From contig NC_135141.1 of the NCBI RefSeq assembly GCF_051014445.1, positions 27,241,422 through 27,305,421 on the forward strand: a stretch of DNA of 64,000 bases, given 5' to 3'. A program made the translations under genes and the position numbers. This stretch comes from Colletes latitarsis. Lineage: Eukaryota; Arthropoda; Insecta; Hymenoptera; Colletidae. Under the pieces are notes generated by a model. It did no database searches. It was given only the letters and a program-made list of their open reading frames with translations, and was not told the origin of the DNA. Below are positions 46,420 to 58,725 of this stretch, in pieces. Within the stretch, counting starts at the first letter, position 1. Every line of letters begins with the position of its first letter.

Positions 46420-47965
46420 GAAATTTCAGGGAAATCATTTATTTTTTTATTCGAAAGTGCGCAGGATTTCGAGGGTACGTCTACTCATCAAAAATGATTG
46501 TAATCGACCCCTGCAACTAGAAATAATTTTTTTAGAACGATTTGAATATTTGAAATTTTGTCCACCTACTCGAATTTTTTACTCAAAACTGCGTAGAATT
46601 TCGAGGGTATGTCTACTCACCAAAAATGATTGTAATCGACCCCTGCAACTAGAAATAATTTTTTTAGAACAATTTAAATGTTTGAAATTTTATCCACCTA
46701 CTCGAATTTTTTTCTCAAAACTGCGTAGAATTTCGAGGGTATGTCTACTCACCAAAAATGATTGTAATTGACCCCTGCAACTAGTAATAATTTTTTTAGA
46801 ACGATTTCAATATTTTTAATTTCACCGAAATTTTGTCCACTTAGGCGAATTTTTTTCTCAAAAGTGCGTAGGATTTCGAGGGTACGTCTACTCACCAAAA
46901 ATGATTGTAATTGACCCCTGCAACTAGTAATAATTTTTTTAGAACGATTTGAATATTTTTAATTTCACCGAAATTTTGTCCACTTACGCGAATTTTTTTC
47001 TCAAAAGTGCGTAGGATTTCAAGGGTACGTCTACTCACCAAAAATGATTGTAATCGACCCCTGCAACTAGAAATAATTTTTTTAGAACGATTTGAATGTT
47101 TGAAATTTTATCCACCTACTCGAATTTTTTTCTCAAAACTGCGTAGAATTTCGAGGGTATGTCTACTCACCAAAAATGATTGTAATCGATCCCTGCAACT
47201 AGAAATAATTTTTTTAGAACGATTTAAATGTTTGAAATTTTATCCACCTACTCGAATTTTTTTCTCAAAACTGCGTAGGATTTCGAGGGTACGCCTACCA
47301 AAAATGACTGTAATTGACCCCTGCAACTAGTAATAATTTTTTTAGAACGATTTCAATATTTTTAATTTCACCGAAATTTTGTCCACTTACGCGAATTTTT
47401 TTCTCAAAAGTGCGTAGGATTTCGAGGGTATGTCTACTCACCAAAAATGATTGTAATCGACCCCTGCAACTAGAAATAATTTTTTTAGAACGATTTGAAT
47501 ATTTGAAATTTTGTCCACCTACTCGAATTTTTTACTCAAAAGTGCGTAGGATTTCGAGGGTACGTCTACTCACCAAAAGTGATTGTAATCGACCCCTGCA
47601 ACTAGAAATAATTTTATTAGAACGATTTAAATATTTGAAATTTTATCCACCTACGCGAATTTTTTTCTCAAAACTGCGTAGGATTTCGAGGGTATGTCTA
47701 TTCACCAAAAATGATTGTAATCGACCCCTGCAACTAGTAATAATTTTTTTAGAACGATTTGAAATTTTTTAATTTCAGGGGAATCAGACAGTGTCAGTCA
47801 GACATCGTATTTTCGGTAAAGAATTTTTTCCTCGAAAGTGCGTAGAATTTCGGGGGTATGTCTATTCACCAAAAACGATTGTAATCGATCCCTGCAACTA
47901 AAAATAATTTTTTTGAAACGATTTGAAATTTTTTAATTTCAACGAAAAATTTTTCCACCTTCCTA
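46420..47965 (-). repeat. Composite satellite family A, copy 6: eleven monomers of about 132-164 bp
   Basis: The word CTACTCACC or a variant, inside GGGTATGTCTACTCACCAAA, recurs near 46481, 46613, 46745, 46889, 47031, 47163, 47294, 47433, 47566, 47698 and 47862. Most monomers are 132 bp; others are 142-144 bp because of an inserted AATTTCACCGAAATTTT-type stretch. Frames of 107-152 codons follow the repeat and read CLLTKNDCNRPLQLEIIFLE periodically. That is the opposite strand of the frame seen at 4.2-4.9 kb, so these are shadows of the DNA repeat and not proteins. No tail module is seen here. Confidence 0.92.
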
Positions 47966-49380
47966 AGAATTTCGGCCTACGATGTCTCGAACACTCTGAG
48001 CAACAGAACCGGCCACGGAGGGGAAAATCGGTACGAAACGGAAACAAAGACCCCCGTAGGTTGTTTCTGGAGGAACGTGTCGAGGCTCGTTCGTCCTCTT
48101 CTTGCCAGGATCGTTGCTGTCGGTTGCACCGACAGGATAAGTAAGGGTAACTACGTCTCAATAGCCCGCGCATCGCGGTAGACCGAGCACCGCGACTCCT
48201 AATATGGAATTGCTCCGCAACAACCACCTAGCCACTGGGGGCAACGAAGACGAGCAGCGGAGGAGGAACGAAAAGAACGCGAGAGAAGAGGCGGAGAGGA
48301 GCCCAAGCACGGAGCAAAGAGTACTGTAAATTATTATTGCCGCTAGTTTCTTGCCCCCGGGGCCGCGGTAGTCTACCTACTGCCACGCGGTTCGCGCTAC
48401 TTATCCTCGAACCTATCCCCCGTTGTAGGGAGCCCTCCGTTCTCCATCGCCAGCGTTTCTCGGAAAAGAAGAGGACCGCGTCGTTCGATCGGGTCGTCTT
48501 CCCAGCGTACGGCAAAAACTACCCGGAGCTCGCCTCTGCGAGGTGGAAACCGGGAACAACGATTTCCACGCGGCGTAACGCACCGTCGACGATCGCCTTT
48601 CCGGTGAAACTGTCCGGGCGTAGCAGGAAATCCGAGCCCCCGTGAAAGGCGGACCGTGGAATTCTCTTTTCTTGCCCTCGCCCCTGGAATCCTCTAGTTT
48701 CTTTCGAAGATCGAAGATGTACAAGGGACTGCGTTGATTCATCGCGAATTTCGGATCTCGTTAGACTCGTCGGTTGTGGAGAAGATGGATTTTTCGAAGA
48801 ATTTCAAGCGTTTAAAGAAAACAGATAAATTGCGTTGGGTTTATCGATTATCCGTTATTCGAGTTAAATTCAAGATAAAAACGCTCGAGATACGGAAGAG
48901 TTACGGTCGAGTTTCCGCGCGACGAAGCCAACGAGGCGCGTTTCCCGATAGAATTTAGCGGACGATCGGTGCCTTTATCGAAAACGACGGATCACGAGGC
49001 GTAGACTTGGTTAACAGGACGCGGTTACGACACCCTGTGACCGCGATGGCTATCTTTACGAGCGGATTTCGCGCAGACTCTGGCAGGTGTCTCCATCCGG
49101 CGCGTCTTTCGAGCCTCGAGGGGTCACGGTCGTAACCCGTGTGTTCCTCGACGTCGCCGAAATGCTCGTAAATCTTCGTTTTCGATTGCCTAGCGACGCT
49201 GCACCGACGGTACTTGCGCCGACTTTATGTTTGCTAAATCCAATACGGTACAAATTTATTAAAAGTTTGTTGTAGCCGCCTATAAAAGGGATGTTAGAAC
49301 CTTTTATCGTCCCCAAGAACGCAGGGCCGATTTAACGATTCTGGGGTACCAGTCACCAGTTCTTGTTAACAAAACATTCT
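47966..49380. other. Giant osp intron, no gene seen
   Basis: GC-rich DNA with purine-rich and pyrimidine-rich runs (48230-48310). Several 70-109-codon frames overlap on both strands without a domain. Confidence 0.5.
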
Positions 49381-49579
49381 TTACCCTTAAGTGGATTATT
49401 GGGACCCTCTGCAAGTTTAAACTAACGATTATTTAATGTATGTAAAATTTATGTAATCCTCGTTAGTTCATTATTTTTTAAACGCTTTAAAGGAAAGTTT
49501 ATTCCCATTTACCAATTTGGTCAACATCAATATTGAATAAAATAATTCAGTTCAGATTGAGAGTCCATTTAAGGGTTAA
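49381..49579. mobile_element. TTAA-type MITE, CCCTTAAGTGG family (short copy)
   Basis: Starts TTACCCTTAAGTGGATTATT and ends GAGAGTCCATTTAAGGGTTAA. The inverse of the right end, TTAACCCTTAAATGGACTCTC, matches the left end of the element at 60554. The interior is AT-rich. The left border has TTAC instead of TTAA, probably a point change. Placed near piggyBac by the TTAA and CCCTT/AAGGG ends. Confidence 0.7.
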
Positions 49580-50928
49580 AAGAAATCGATTATGATTGAT
49601 ATTCGAAGCTTGGAGAGATCGATCGGAATTTTTGCTAAAGTTTCACGCATTTTGCAGGCTCGTAGATGGATTTCGCTTTACGGAAGCGCGATCTTTATAG
49701 CCCCACGGAAAAGAAACGCTCCTGGTCGTATTGGGTCGTTGCAGAGTCGGTCTTCGCAGGGCAAAATTGCTCGATGTCCACATTCCGGTTGCTCGTACTT
49801 CCACATTCCCCTTAATCCAGGAGTGTTCCTACGTTCTTCCTGCATTGCCCAGGCGAGTGTCGTTCCGATACCTTTTAAGAGAACCAACCACGAAAGGGGA
49901 ACAAAGATTGACGTCGAACTACGCCCATGAGCATTACTTAACCACCTATGTCTTTTACGCGATAAGAATTCCTCTCGTCCGGTTCTTTGACCAACCTTCC
50001 CCACTGTTACAAATTACGTAACGTCGTCCGTGCTCGAAGATTCGCATATTTAAACCAAACTTTAGCACAAAAGAATTAACTTTCTCCTTGGATGCTTCTT
50101 CGATCCGTGGATGGCTATAAATCGTACCAGTTTCTAGAATCACCCTGTAGACACGCACGCGATAGTTGCGCAACCGTCGCGCGAATTCGCGTAGAATTCG
50201 AATCGTTAGCGGTGCAGCACCGTGGATCGCGTGTCGGGCTCGTTGTTCTAACCGTGATTCATCTGGACGGGAGGAGAGCACCTGCAACAACGACGACTCC
50301 TCTTGGTCGGATCGTGACACCGGCAGTCCTCTATTTTCACCGTTACGCAATCGGAGATAGTTACGTCGGCGTGGCGGAGCTCCGGGAATCTTCTAACTCT
50401 TCCTGGCTCGAGCTAGCTTTCGGTGCCCGGCGCGGAGCAAATGTCGTGCGAATCCCGCCGTTCCTTTTCATCTTCTTACGCGCTCGTTGCGTCATTCGCC
50501 CATCGGCTACGCGATCGAACAGCGAATCGACTGCTGCGTGGAAAAACATCAGCTTTCTAGAATAAATCACTCGCTGAGAATAATTTATATTCCTTCGTTC
50601 GCGGAGTTTTCAAGGCGACAACGAGAATAATCGAGATACAACTGCGCGCGTTTCAAGGGGGAGGAGGGAGGGACTAGTGTAAAATGGTAAATCGAGAAAC
50701 GACGTTTGACAATCATTTTACAGCGTTAGGGGTTCGATGAAACTTTCCAACACTTTCCACGTGTGTTCTTTAACGTTTCAAAACACAAAAATTCGAACGA
50801 CGTTCATGATACAGTGCTTGGCAAAATTTGGTATCAAATTTTGGTTAGCTTCCAATGTAAATAGGAAATATATGTATAGCAAAGACGAAAGGAGAGAATC
50901 TTCAGTTTCCAGTGTCTTAGAACAGACT
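49580..50928. other. Giant osp intron, no gene seen
   Basis: CpG-rich sequence; frames up to 157 codons (50092-50565) overlap opposite-strand frames of similar length and show no domain. Confidence 0.5.
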
Positions 50929-51765
50929 AACAACGCGTATTAAAAATAGTTAAACTTTAGATAGATGCAGTTCCGAAACTGCTAGTGTTTTATTAATAAT
51001 TGGGCCACTGTTGGCAGCGGTGAACCTTCCCCTTTAAAGTGGTTTTTGGTTTTTGTCGATCGGACTTTCCGTTTTCGAGATATCGTAATTTATGTAAAAG
51101 GTAATTTTTTTAATTCGACTGTCTCGCTGCCCGGCTCGCGTATAATAGCCCATTCACGCGTATTAAAAATACTAAAAGTTTAGACGCGTGCAGTTCCGAA
51201 ACTACTAGTGTTTTATTAATAATTGAACCACTGTTGGCGGCGGTGAACCTTCCCCTTTAAAGTGGCTTTTGGTTTTTGTCGATCGGACTTTTCGTTTTTG
51301 AGATATCGCAATTTATGTGAAAGGTAATTTTTCTAATTCGACTATCTCTGTCTTCGTCTAACGCGCTCGGACCTCCTTGTCGCACGTTGACCCACTGACC
51401 GAGTGACCGAGTGACGTCACGTTTACTATTTACTACGGTCACGTGAGTTCATTCATCTCGCGACGTAAACAAACGTAAACAGACCCTTCGGACTCACGCG
51501 ATCGACTTGAAATTAAAATCCTCATATCTCCGGAACTAATAAAGCTATCGACTCGTACAAACGCTCATTTTAAAGGGCATTTCATCCCCTATCCAATGAC
51601 ACTATCACCTACTATAATTTTTGCTATCTTCTATGTTTATTTTGACATTTACTTTGACGTTACATACCCAATGTAATTTCACCAATTTCTATTGATCATT
51701 TGACCGGTCCTGGTAGCAATGGGCATACACGAAGCGTCGGTAGGTTTAGTATTGAGGTAGCAAAC
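50929..51765 (+). repeat. Repeat family B, copy 2: two 223-bp units plus the conserved tail
   Basis: Starts ACGCGTATTAAAAATAGTTA like the copy at 19317. It has two units (anchors 50954 and 51177), then the tail with CTCATATCTCCGGAACTAAT, CTATCCAATGACACTATCAC and TTTGACCGGTCC. Both copies end near GGTTTAGTATT. In the other copy the unit number is four. The tail has small indels between copies. Confidence 0.8.
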
Positions 51766-53850
51766 AAGTATCGCAATAATTAGTCATTAGTATTAGAATT
51801 GTCACCACGATGGGACACTATTAGAATAACTTTGAATAAATATATATTTAGAGAACAATTAGAGCGATTCATCTGGACAATCCATATTTATTTTGACCAA
51901 ACAGCGTCCCTTATACGATCCACGAAAGATAAAGTCTGTCGAGGAGAAGTTTGGATGGTTTTTGCCAGACTTTAGCGAGGTTTCCTAGTCTCGAGGACCA
52001 CCCACGTGAATCGGAAGCGAATCGAGAAGCCTGCGGTTGGGAGGCACTGATCTACGCGTGCACCAAGGATAAAGGAAAACGACGATCGAGAGAAAAGGAG
52101 AGGTAAAATCTGGCACGCGGTGAGGGCGAGCATCGGCGCGTCTTCGCGATTACTGATTACCAAAGCGATTTGCACCGTCCGCTCGACGGACGATTAATTT
52201 CTGTAATGGAGTCGTACCGGGGGTATCATTGCTCATAGCTACCCGCGGCCATTAGCTCGATTCTCGATATTGAATTTGCCTCGATATCGAAGCCTCCGCG
52301 GAATTGCGCTCGCCTTGGTAGTTTCGTGTAATTCGTTGCACTACGCCCCTGTAATTTGTTAATCAATGCTGCACCGAGAGAGCCCGTCCTCGCGCAGTTT
52401 CTCGTTTTTAGGTCTGGTTCGTGGCTGGCTCGCGGGATTCCAGAAAGATTATTTTCTCAATCTGTAAACGGCCGGGGAGGGGGGAAGCGAACACGCGCGT
52501 AGGTTGTAATTTCAAGCAAATAAACGAAACACAACCCCACGATGAAGTTGGATAAATTGCGAAACAAACTTGCATCGTTATTTCGTCGATTTTAGTCGAC
52601 CGGATATCGTAATTGTACGATCAATAACGGCGTTAATAATTTGCAGTTCCTTTACGTTAGGGGAATTCATCGTTGGCTCGCGAAGAGAACAAGGAATTAT
52701 GGGACCATCTTACCATTGGGAGTTCATTAATTTTAATTAGTACGAGTTCGTAGATTCTCGCACGCGTTCCATTTGTTTTTGCAACAAAAATTTACACTCG
52801 ATTCTGAATCTGTTTATCTGGGCAAGTTTAGGTTAAAGATTAATTAGAAGTTAGTTCGAACGAACCGATAGGAGGAACATTGGGAAACACTGGTCCATAT
52901 TCGCGTGCTAGCATTAATCGACGGCGATACTTTAACAACGCTTTAACGACGCTTTAACGCGCCATGGTTCGAATTGCACCGTGCCACGTAAAGAAGGAGG
53001 AGCGAGGAACGACCGGGATATTTATTATCCTTCGAGCCTTGGTTCTCGAAAACTCGATACGATGAGGACTCTTCGGGACTCTTTCCGAGAAGAATTCTAC
53101 AAACCAACAAATTCCCGTTTCTCGATAAAGCTCGTTTCGTTAGAATTATTAGCGTGCAAGCACGTGGATCTGACGCGGGACGATAGAGACATCGCGGATA
53201 AACGCAAACGCGTTAAAAATCTACCGTGCAACGTTTCTAATTTTTCCACTTAAAACTACGAAAATATAGTCGCCCGATAGAGGCTCGTATAGTTTCGAGG
53301 GACGGGGATCTAGAGGCGCTGATCAAGATTTAGCCGCGACGCGCCGCCCACAACGTTATAAAACACGATCGCCGCGGCCGTACGTTACAATACTTTATTA
53401 CGCTACATTTCGCGTAATTTCTACGATGCAAGGGACGCGAGCATCGCGCGAAAACCGATCGTTTTACGTTTCACGCCATTTCCCTGTCACTAAACGCGAC
53501 AAAGAGGCGTCGATCGAGATTCTGTGTTTTTAATATTTTAGGAAGAGCCTCGTGCTTCGTTTCGAGACTGTCTCTCGCGAGTTACTATGAAAACAGCATA
53601 CACTATAAATATATCCCACACGGTGTTTGTTTCTCGTTCTCGATCTCGAGTGTCGGCGGCCGCATTTAGAATCCGGCGGTTCCGAGTCCGTCCAAACGGC
53701 ACTCTTTCGTCCCGAACGAGCGACAGTTAAAAGGACATTTGTATTTCGATCCGTATCTCGACAGTGGTTCGATAGAAACTCGTGAAATTTCGTGTACGCG
53801 AAATTAAATTGTTGACAAAATTCAACGAGTGGGTCCATCGATTTCGTTGA
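51766..53850. other. Giant osp intron, no gene seen
   Basis: Mixed composition with chance frames up to 102 codons. No transposon ends or domains recognised. Confidence 0.5.
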
Positions 53851-54392
53851 AACTTTGCAGGTTTGTAGATTTAGTCATCCGGATCAAGAAAATGTGGCAT
53901 TATGAGGGCAACAATTCAATAGTTTTTGAAATATTTATGGTTATAGCTTTATTATTGCTCTGACCGTAATTTAATAGTTCCTTTTATTTTGTATTAACTT
54001 CTCGCCCATGAAAATATACAATTTTAAAAAATAGAAAAAGAACACGTTGATGCGATCTATGCTTTCCATTTTTCTACGAGAAATACCACTTCTGTAATCA
54101 GCAATAAGTACTTTCTTATATATACTCTGCGATGAATGGTTTTCTCATTACGTTTCGTTCGTTTTCAGACACTGTTGACGTAAACAGTGTGATATTCTTA
54201 ATATTTTGTAACAAATACTAGTATAAGAAGGCGTAGAAAATAGATTATTTTATTAAGAAATTGAGGAAAACACCATTGAGTAAACCACATAAATCCGTGG
54301 TAAAGGCAATATTTAAAAAACTATCGAGTAGTTGGCCTTCTAATGCTACATTTTCTTGAATCATACGACTAAATCTACGAAGGACTTGCACT
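53851..54392. mobile_element. MITE with about 90-bp inverted repeats
   Basis: The left arm contains GTAGATTTAGTC, TCAAGAAAATGTGGCATTAT and ATAGTTTTTGAAATAT. The right arm in reverse reads GTAGATTTAGTC, TCAAGAAAATGTAGCATTAG and ATAGTTTTTTAAATAT. Arms span about 53857-53945 and 54303-54390 with roughly 80% identity by eye. The AT-rich interior has no ORF. No clear target duplication was found, so the superfamily is left open. Confidence 0.75.
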
Positions 54393-57300
54393 CTCTTTGT
54401 TCGATATTTAGCGTGATCGAAAGGTAGGGAAGGTTTCCAGGTTTCGCGTTTCCCCGATACATTCGATGTAGCCTAATTGGCGCGTCGCGATATTTTATAG
54501 CCCTCCACTTAATATCTCGTTTGCCAGGGCGAATCGGGTGCAGCGTATTAAGATCGTGCGCTCGCCAACCGCGGAGCTCAGCCACTTTTCATCCAGCCCC
54601 CCCCCCCCCCGCGTGTCTGTCGGCCCTTCGATTGATCACCGGCGACTTATTTCCCGGCTGTAAGTCGGGAAAACACGCGCACCGCGACGTAGAAGCCGCG
54701 GCGTGTAATATATTTTTGATTGTATTTAGATGCGATTTTAAACGCGAGCCCGGCGACGCTGGATGCTCATCAATTTTCTGGCGTTCTCTCTGTTAGCGCC
54801 AGACTGGACGCGTTGATTCGATCCTCGTTGCTACCAGCCGATTATCCTCCTCGATCCTCGCGTTCCCTCGGAATCGCCGGGGTGGGTGGCGGGCGGACCT
54901 CGTCATCGTTTTTCATCGGACGAAATTATTACTAAATTTATGGCCACTACGAGGATCAACCACGGATTGCTGCCGGGGATAGTTTCCTTATTTTATAACA
55001 ATTTAATATCTTCTTCTTTGTGAATAAATATAACTGGAAAATTCCTCAAATTTTACGGTTGGGAACCTAATAATCACAGAATGCACTTACTATGCAAAAA
55101 TACAAGAAATACTTTAATACTATTTATTTTGTGCACCCTTTGATATAATAAAGTTGCATAATCAAGGGGGTCTTCTGCTGTAAAACGCGTTTCTTTATGC
55201 TCTCTTTGGTATTTCTTTACAAAGGAACAATGCAAGTTCCTCGAATCTAAAAATCTGTCGAATTCCAGACGCAAGTATTCGAGAGGATCCCAGAAGCAAA
55301 CGCGTATCTCTTCCACCTGTCGTCCCTGCGGGATCTTTGGTAATTCGATGGATCAATTTACCGGAGGCTCGTCGTCTCTCGCTAATAACTTCGGTTTCGT
55401 TGGCTGGTATAATCAAAACGCTATCTGCGGCTGCGTTGTCGTCGAAGATCCTGATAAATCGTTCCTTGTCCGCGTTTCGATATCCCCGTGGCCGAGGAAT
55501 AATGTTCTTTGCGCGGAGATACCGAAATTGCAATTTGCACCGTGCTAAGAAGAAGCTGACGAAGTCGTACGTCAGGTGCCGGCCGCTGTGTTCAGAGGAT
55601 TAGGGTCCATTAATTCCATAAATCACATCGTTCCCCTGGTTGTTGATGGTTCCCCGCGCGTACGCGTTGGTTATTTTATTCTCGCCACGGCGTGGAACGC
55701 CGAGGAGATCGAGGAGGAGCGGATACCTGGCTAGATGGCCCCGTCGTCATCATCGGTCAGACCGGAACACGCTCGTTGGCTCGCGGTGGAAACAAGAAAC
55801 GCCGGTCTTGTTCCTGGTAATCGGGTGCATATAGTTGGAAATCGCCTTCGGGTTGCGTTGCCTCGCGCAAGAAACCGCCCCGGAGTTGTTCTGCTCCTCC
55901 CTTCGATCCTCGAACTCGCTTATTACCGGACGAAACCGAAGATCGAGATGAATTAGCATCGCTGGGAAATCCGGAACGAGATAGATCGGGGTTACGATTC
56001 TCTACCGTCTCCGCGCTTCTTGCTCGCGATACTCTGGATCTAGGTTACACTTGACCTAAGTTCAAGTGGATTCGAGCCACAATGGACCTAGATTGCGTTA
56101 GACCTCGCTCGAATTGGACGCAAACTGTGACGGATCCGTGTTAAACTGGACGACGTTGAGCATAGATCATTAGTAGACCGATAGATCGTACATGAACCTA
56201 GAAAACAAGTCGTCTCGTTTCGTCCTCGAAAAGGTTGGTCCCTCGAGTTCGTTTCAGTGAAATTTTCACGATCGAGAACAGTTGTCCGACGAAAAATGGA
56301 TTTATTCTCGCAGGGTCGTTAAGCGCGTTGCTCGTTAGCGCGTTAATCAGTCTCGCTGGGCAGAGTGGCGTCGATTTGTCGCTAGGAAGCGTATCCCGAG
56401 CGGAACGGTGCTCGTCGACGACAGCTCGTAACAGTTCTATGATCTATCGAGGAGCGGTAGGGACGCGCGGCATAGCTGTCCGTCGCTAAGGAATCATAAA
56501 GACAAAGTGGCTCTCCCGTTGGCGGCGCACTTTCGCGCGATCCACGCGATAAATCGTGCGCTCGGTGTGTTCGAGAGCCACCGCCGCGGTCCCTTTTTCT
56601 CGATGGCGTGTCTGCTGGCAATATTCCCGCCCGAAGATCGTACGGGCGAACGTCGAGGCGTAGGGCCCCGGCCGCGATTATCCAGCATCGCGGGCCCTGA
56701 ATCCACGGCTAGAAGGATGGAACGCGGTAAAAACCGTCGACTGGCGGATCTCGTCGTTAATTGTCTGCCAGGCGGTTTCCTCATTCTCGGCCAGCCCCGT
56801 GGCCGTCTCTCGCGATTAGTCTTCTTACTTTTCTTCTTTCAGACGTTCGCGTAGCCCCCGCGGTCCTCTTGAGCGAATCGATCGACTGGAATGCAATTTG
56901 TTAAGGACAACGATCGGATTCCCCCGTCGATCGATCGCCCAAATCTTGGGAGTTCGTTGCCCCCGCGTGGAATTCGAATCGCGAGGACAATGGGGAAGGG
57001 GCCAGAAAAGGAGCGCTAGAGAAAAGGGAAATTACTCGAACGGTCGATCGATATTTAAACAAGCGGTTTCCAAAGCTTCCACGGGTATAAAGGACGATAA
57101 AAGGTGTATCGTGGTGGGACTTTCTCCGCGTGGATTCATTCGCGTCGACGCGCATCCTTCGCAATCCAGGATACCGATTACGATCCCTGGAACAAGGAGG
57201 CTGCTTGTTATTATAAATTTCAGCCCGGTTCGTTCTCCGCAAAAGTACGAATTCCGATTCCGGCACTCCGGTCTGCCAGGATAAATGGTAATGGGGGCTT

Positions 57301-57744
57301 GGTCGGCTTGAATGCTCGGTACATCGGATAATGGTCTCCTTGATTCTTCCTCTGAGCTTCGCCAGCCATCGTTTCCACGTCCCCGCGTGGAAATGGAACG
57401 ACAACCGAGGGGTTCCCGCGCTTTTATCTAGTCGACGCGTTCCCCTGCTCCCTCTCTTCTTATTCTTTTCCTTCTGACCTCGAACTTGGATTCTCCGATC
57501 GGTCTAAGCAGCTCTAACCAGAACACTTTTCGTCGATAGTCGACTAAATTCTACGATAACATCTATCGTTTCCCGACGAAACAACTCAAATTGTGGAATC
57601 CTGGGTCTTCCATCGGCGGAATTAATCGTCGTTTCAGAGGGAGATTTAGCCAAAGTATCTGTGCTATGAAAGGCTACGCGCAATGGTCGTCTTCTTCTTA
57701 AACCGACTACAGAGTTTGTACGAAAATTTTTAATTCTATCGGAA
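54393..57744. other. Giant osp intron, no gene seen; poly-C tract
   Basis: CpG-rich DNA with many overlapping frames (up to 167 codons at 56901-57404) on both strands and no domain. A C14 homopolymer is at 54597-54610. Confidence 0.5.
56041..56170. repeat. Short degenerate repeat resembling the 28.4-kb minisatellite
   Basis: Recurring GACCTA and CGAATTGGA/GGATTCGAGCC words resemble the vocabulary at 28430-28720. Copies are too few and too diverged to fix a period. Confidence 0.35.
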
Positions 57745-58725
57745 CATAATAAAATTCAGCTAAACATGAAATCTTGTCACTTCTATCGAGCTAGGTGCAT
57801 CCGAATGCATTTGTTTTAATTGCGTAAGTGATAGACGAACGATTAAGTCGGCCATTATTGAGGCAAAGGTACGTAAAAATAAGTAGAAACAGCGATCGAT
57901 AGACAGACCGACGCAACGGTCTCGCTGAGAGGTTTGTTCCGTTGCGGTTTCCGGGATCGGCGGATCGTCGAAATCTCTGGTCCCGTCTTAATTACGATCG
58001 ACGAGCACGCGAATACCGAGCGATCGGTTTCGCGGAGCGCGGGGCTCGTGTAAATCGTACATTAACGAGGATCGCGGCGTGTCTTCGACGCTCGGAAATC
58101 GATATTTTATCGGAGTCGGCGCGTATCGGTGTCGTTGGCGGATTCTGGGTGGTCAGAATTCTTCGGCACGCTTAAGAAAAATTCTCCCGGACGCGTTACA
58201 GGCCCTCCTGGACAACGACGGGCGAAAGCGTACCGGGGTTGAAGTATTTACGGTCTCGTCGAGACAATGCTCACGCACCCGCGGATCCTGGCTGTACGCG
58301 GGTCTGGTCTCCTCCGGTTCTTTCCTTCGCTACCTTGTCGAGCTCTACCGACACGCGGCGGAAAAAAAATCCACGACGCGGCACGCCTTCCGGTTCGCCG
58401 TTTAAGGCAAATATCCGACCGCCTCGGGACCATCCAGAGGTCGTTACTTCGACCAACGTCGCGACTTAGACGCCTAACGTCCAACGTTGCTTCCTGTCCA
58501 CGATGGGAAAACGCATCCCCCAAATATCGTCCACCTCTTTTTGACCCAACTATACAGTTTCTACGAACGGCTATTACGTTTCAATTGCCCTCGTATGCCA
58601 CCAATACTGTTATAACGGGGACTCGATCGTTCATTATAGCTCTTATGCAATGAAGACAAATGCATTCGGATGCACCTAGTTCGATAGAAGTGACAGGATT
58701 TGATGTCTGACAGAGTTTTATTCTG
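57745..58725. repeat. Inverted repeat pair, about 100-bp arms, 780 bp apart
   Basis: The left arm (57745-57846) contains TCACTTCTATCGAGCTAGGT followed by GCATCCGAATGCATTTG. The right arm (58624-58725) carries the reverse complement with a few changes (CAAATGCATTCGGATGC, then ACCTAGTTCGATAGAAGTGA). Similarity extends to ATAAAATTC-type outer ends. It could be the ends of a 1-kb DNA transposon or a MITE split by an insertion. The enclosed DNA is CpG-rich like the intron and has no recognisable transposase. Confidence 0.65.

Noticed and set aside
46349..47772. Frames of 107-152 codons reading KNDCNRPLQLEIIFLE repeatedly
   Set aside because: Same monomer family read from the other strand; repeat shadow.
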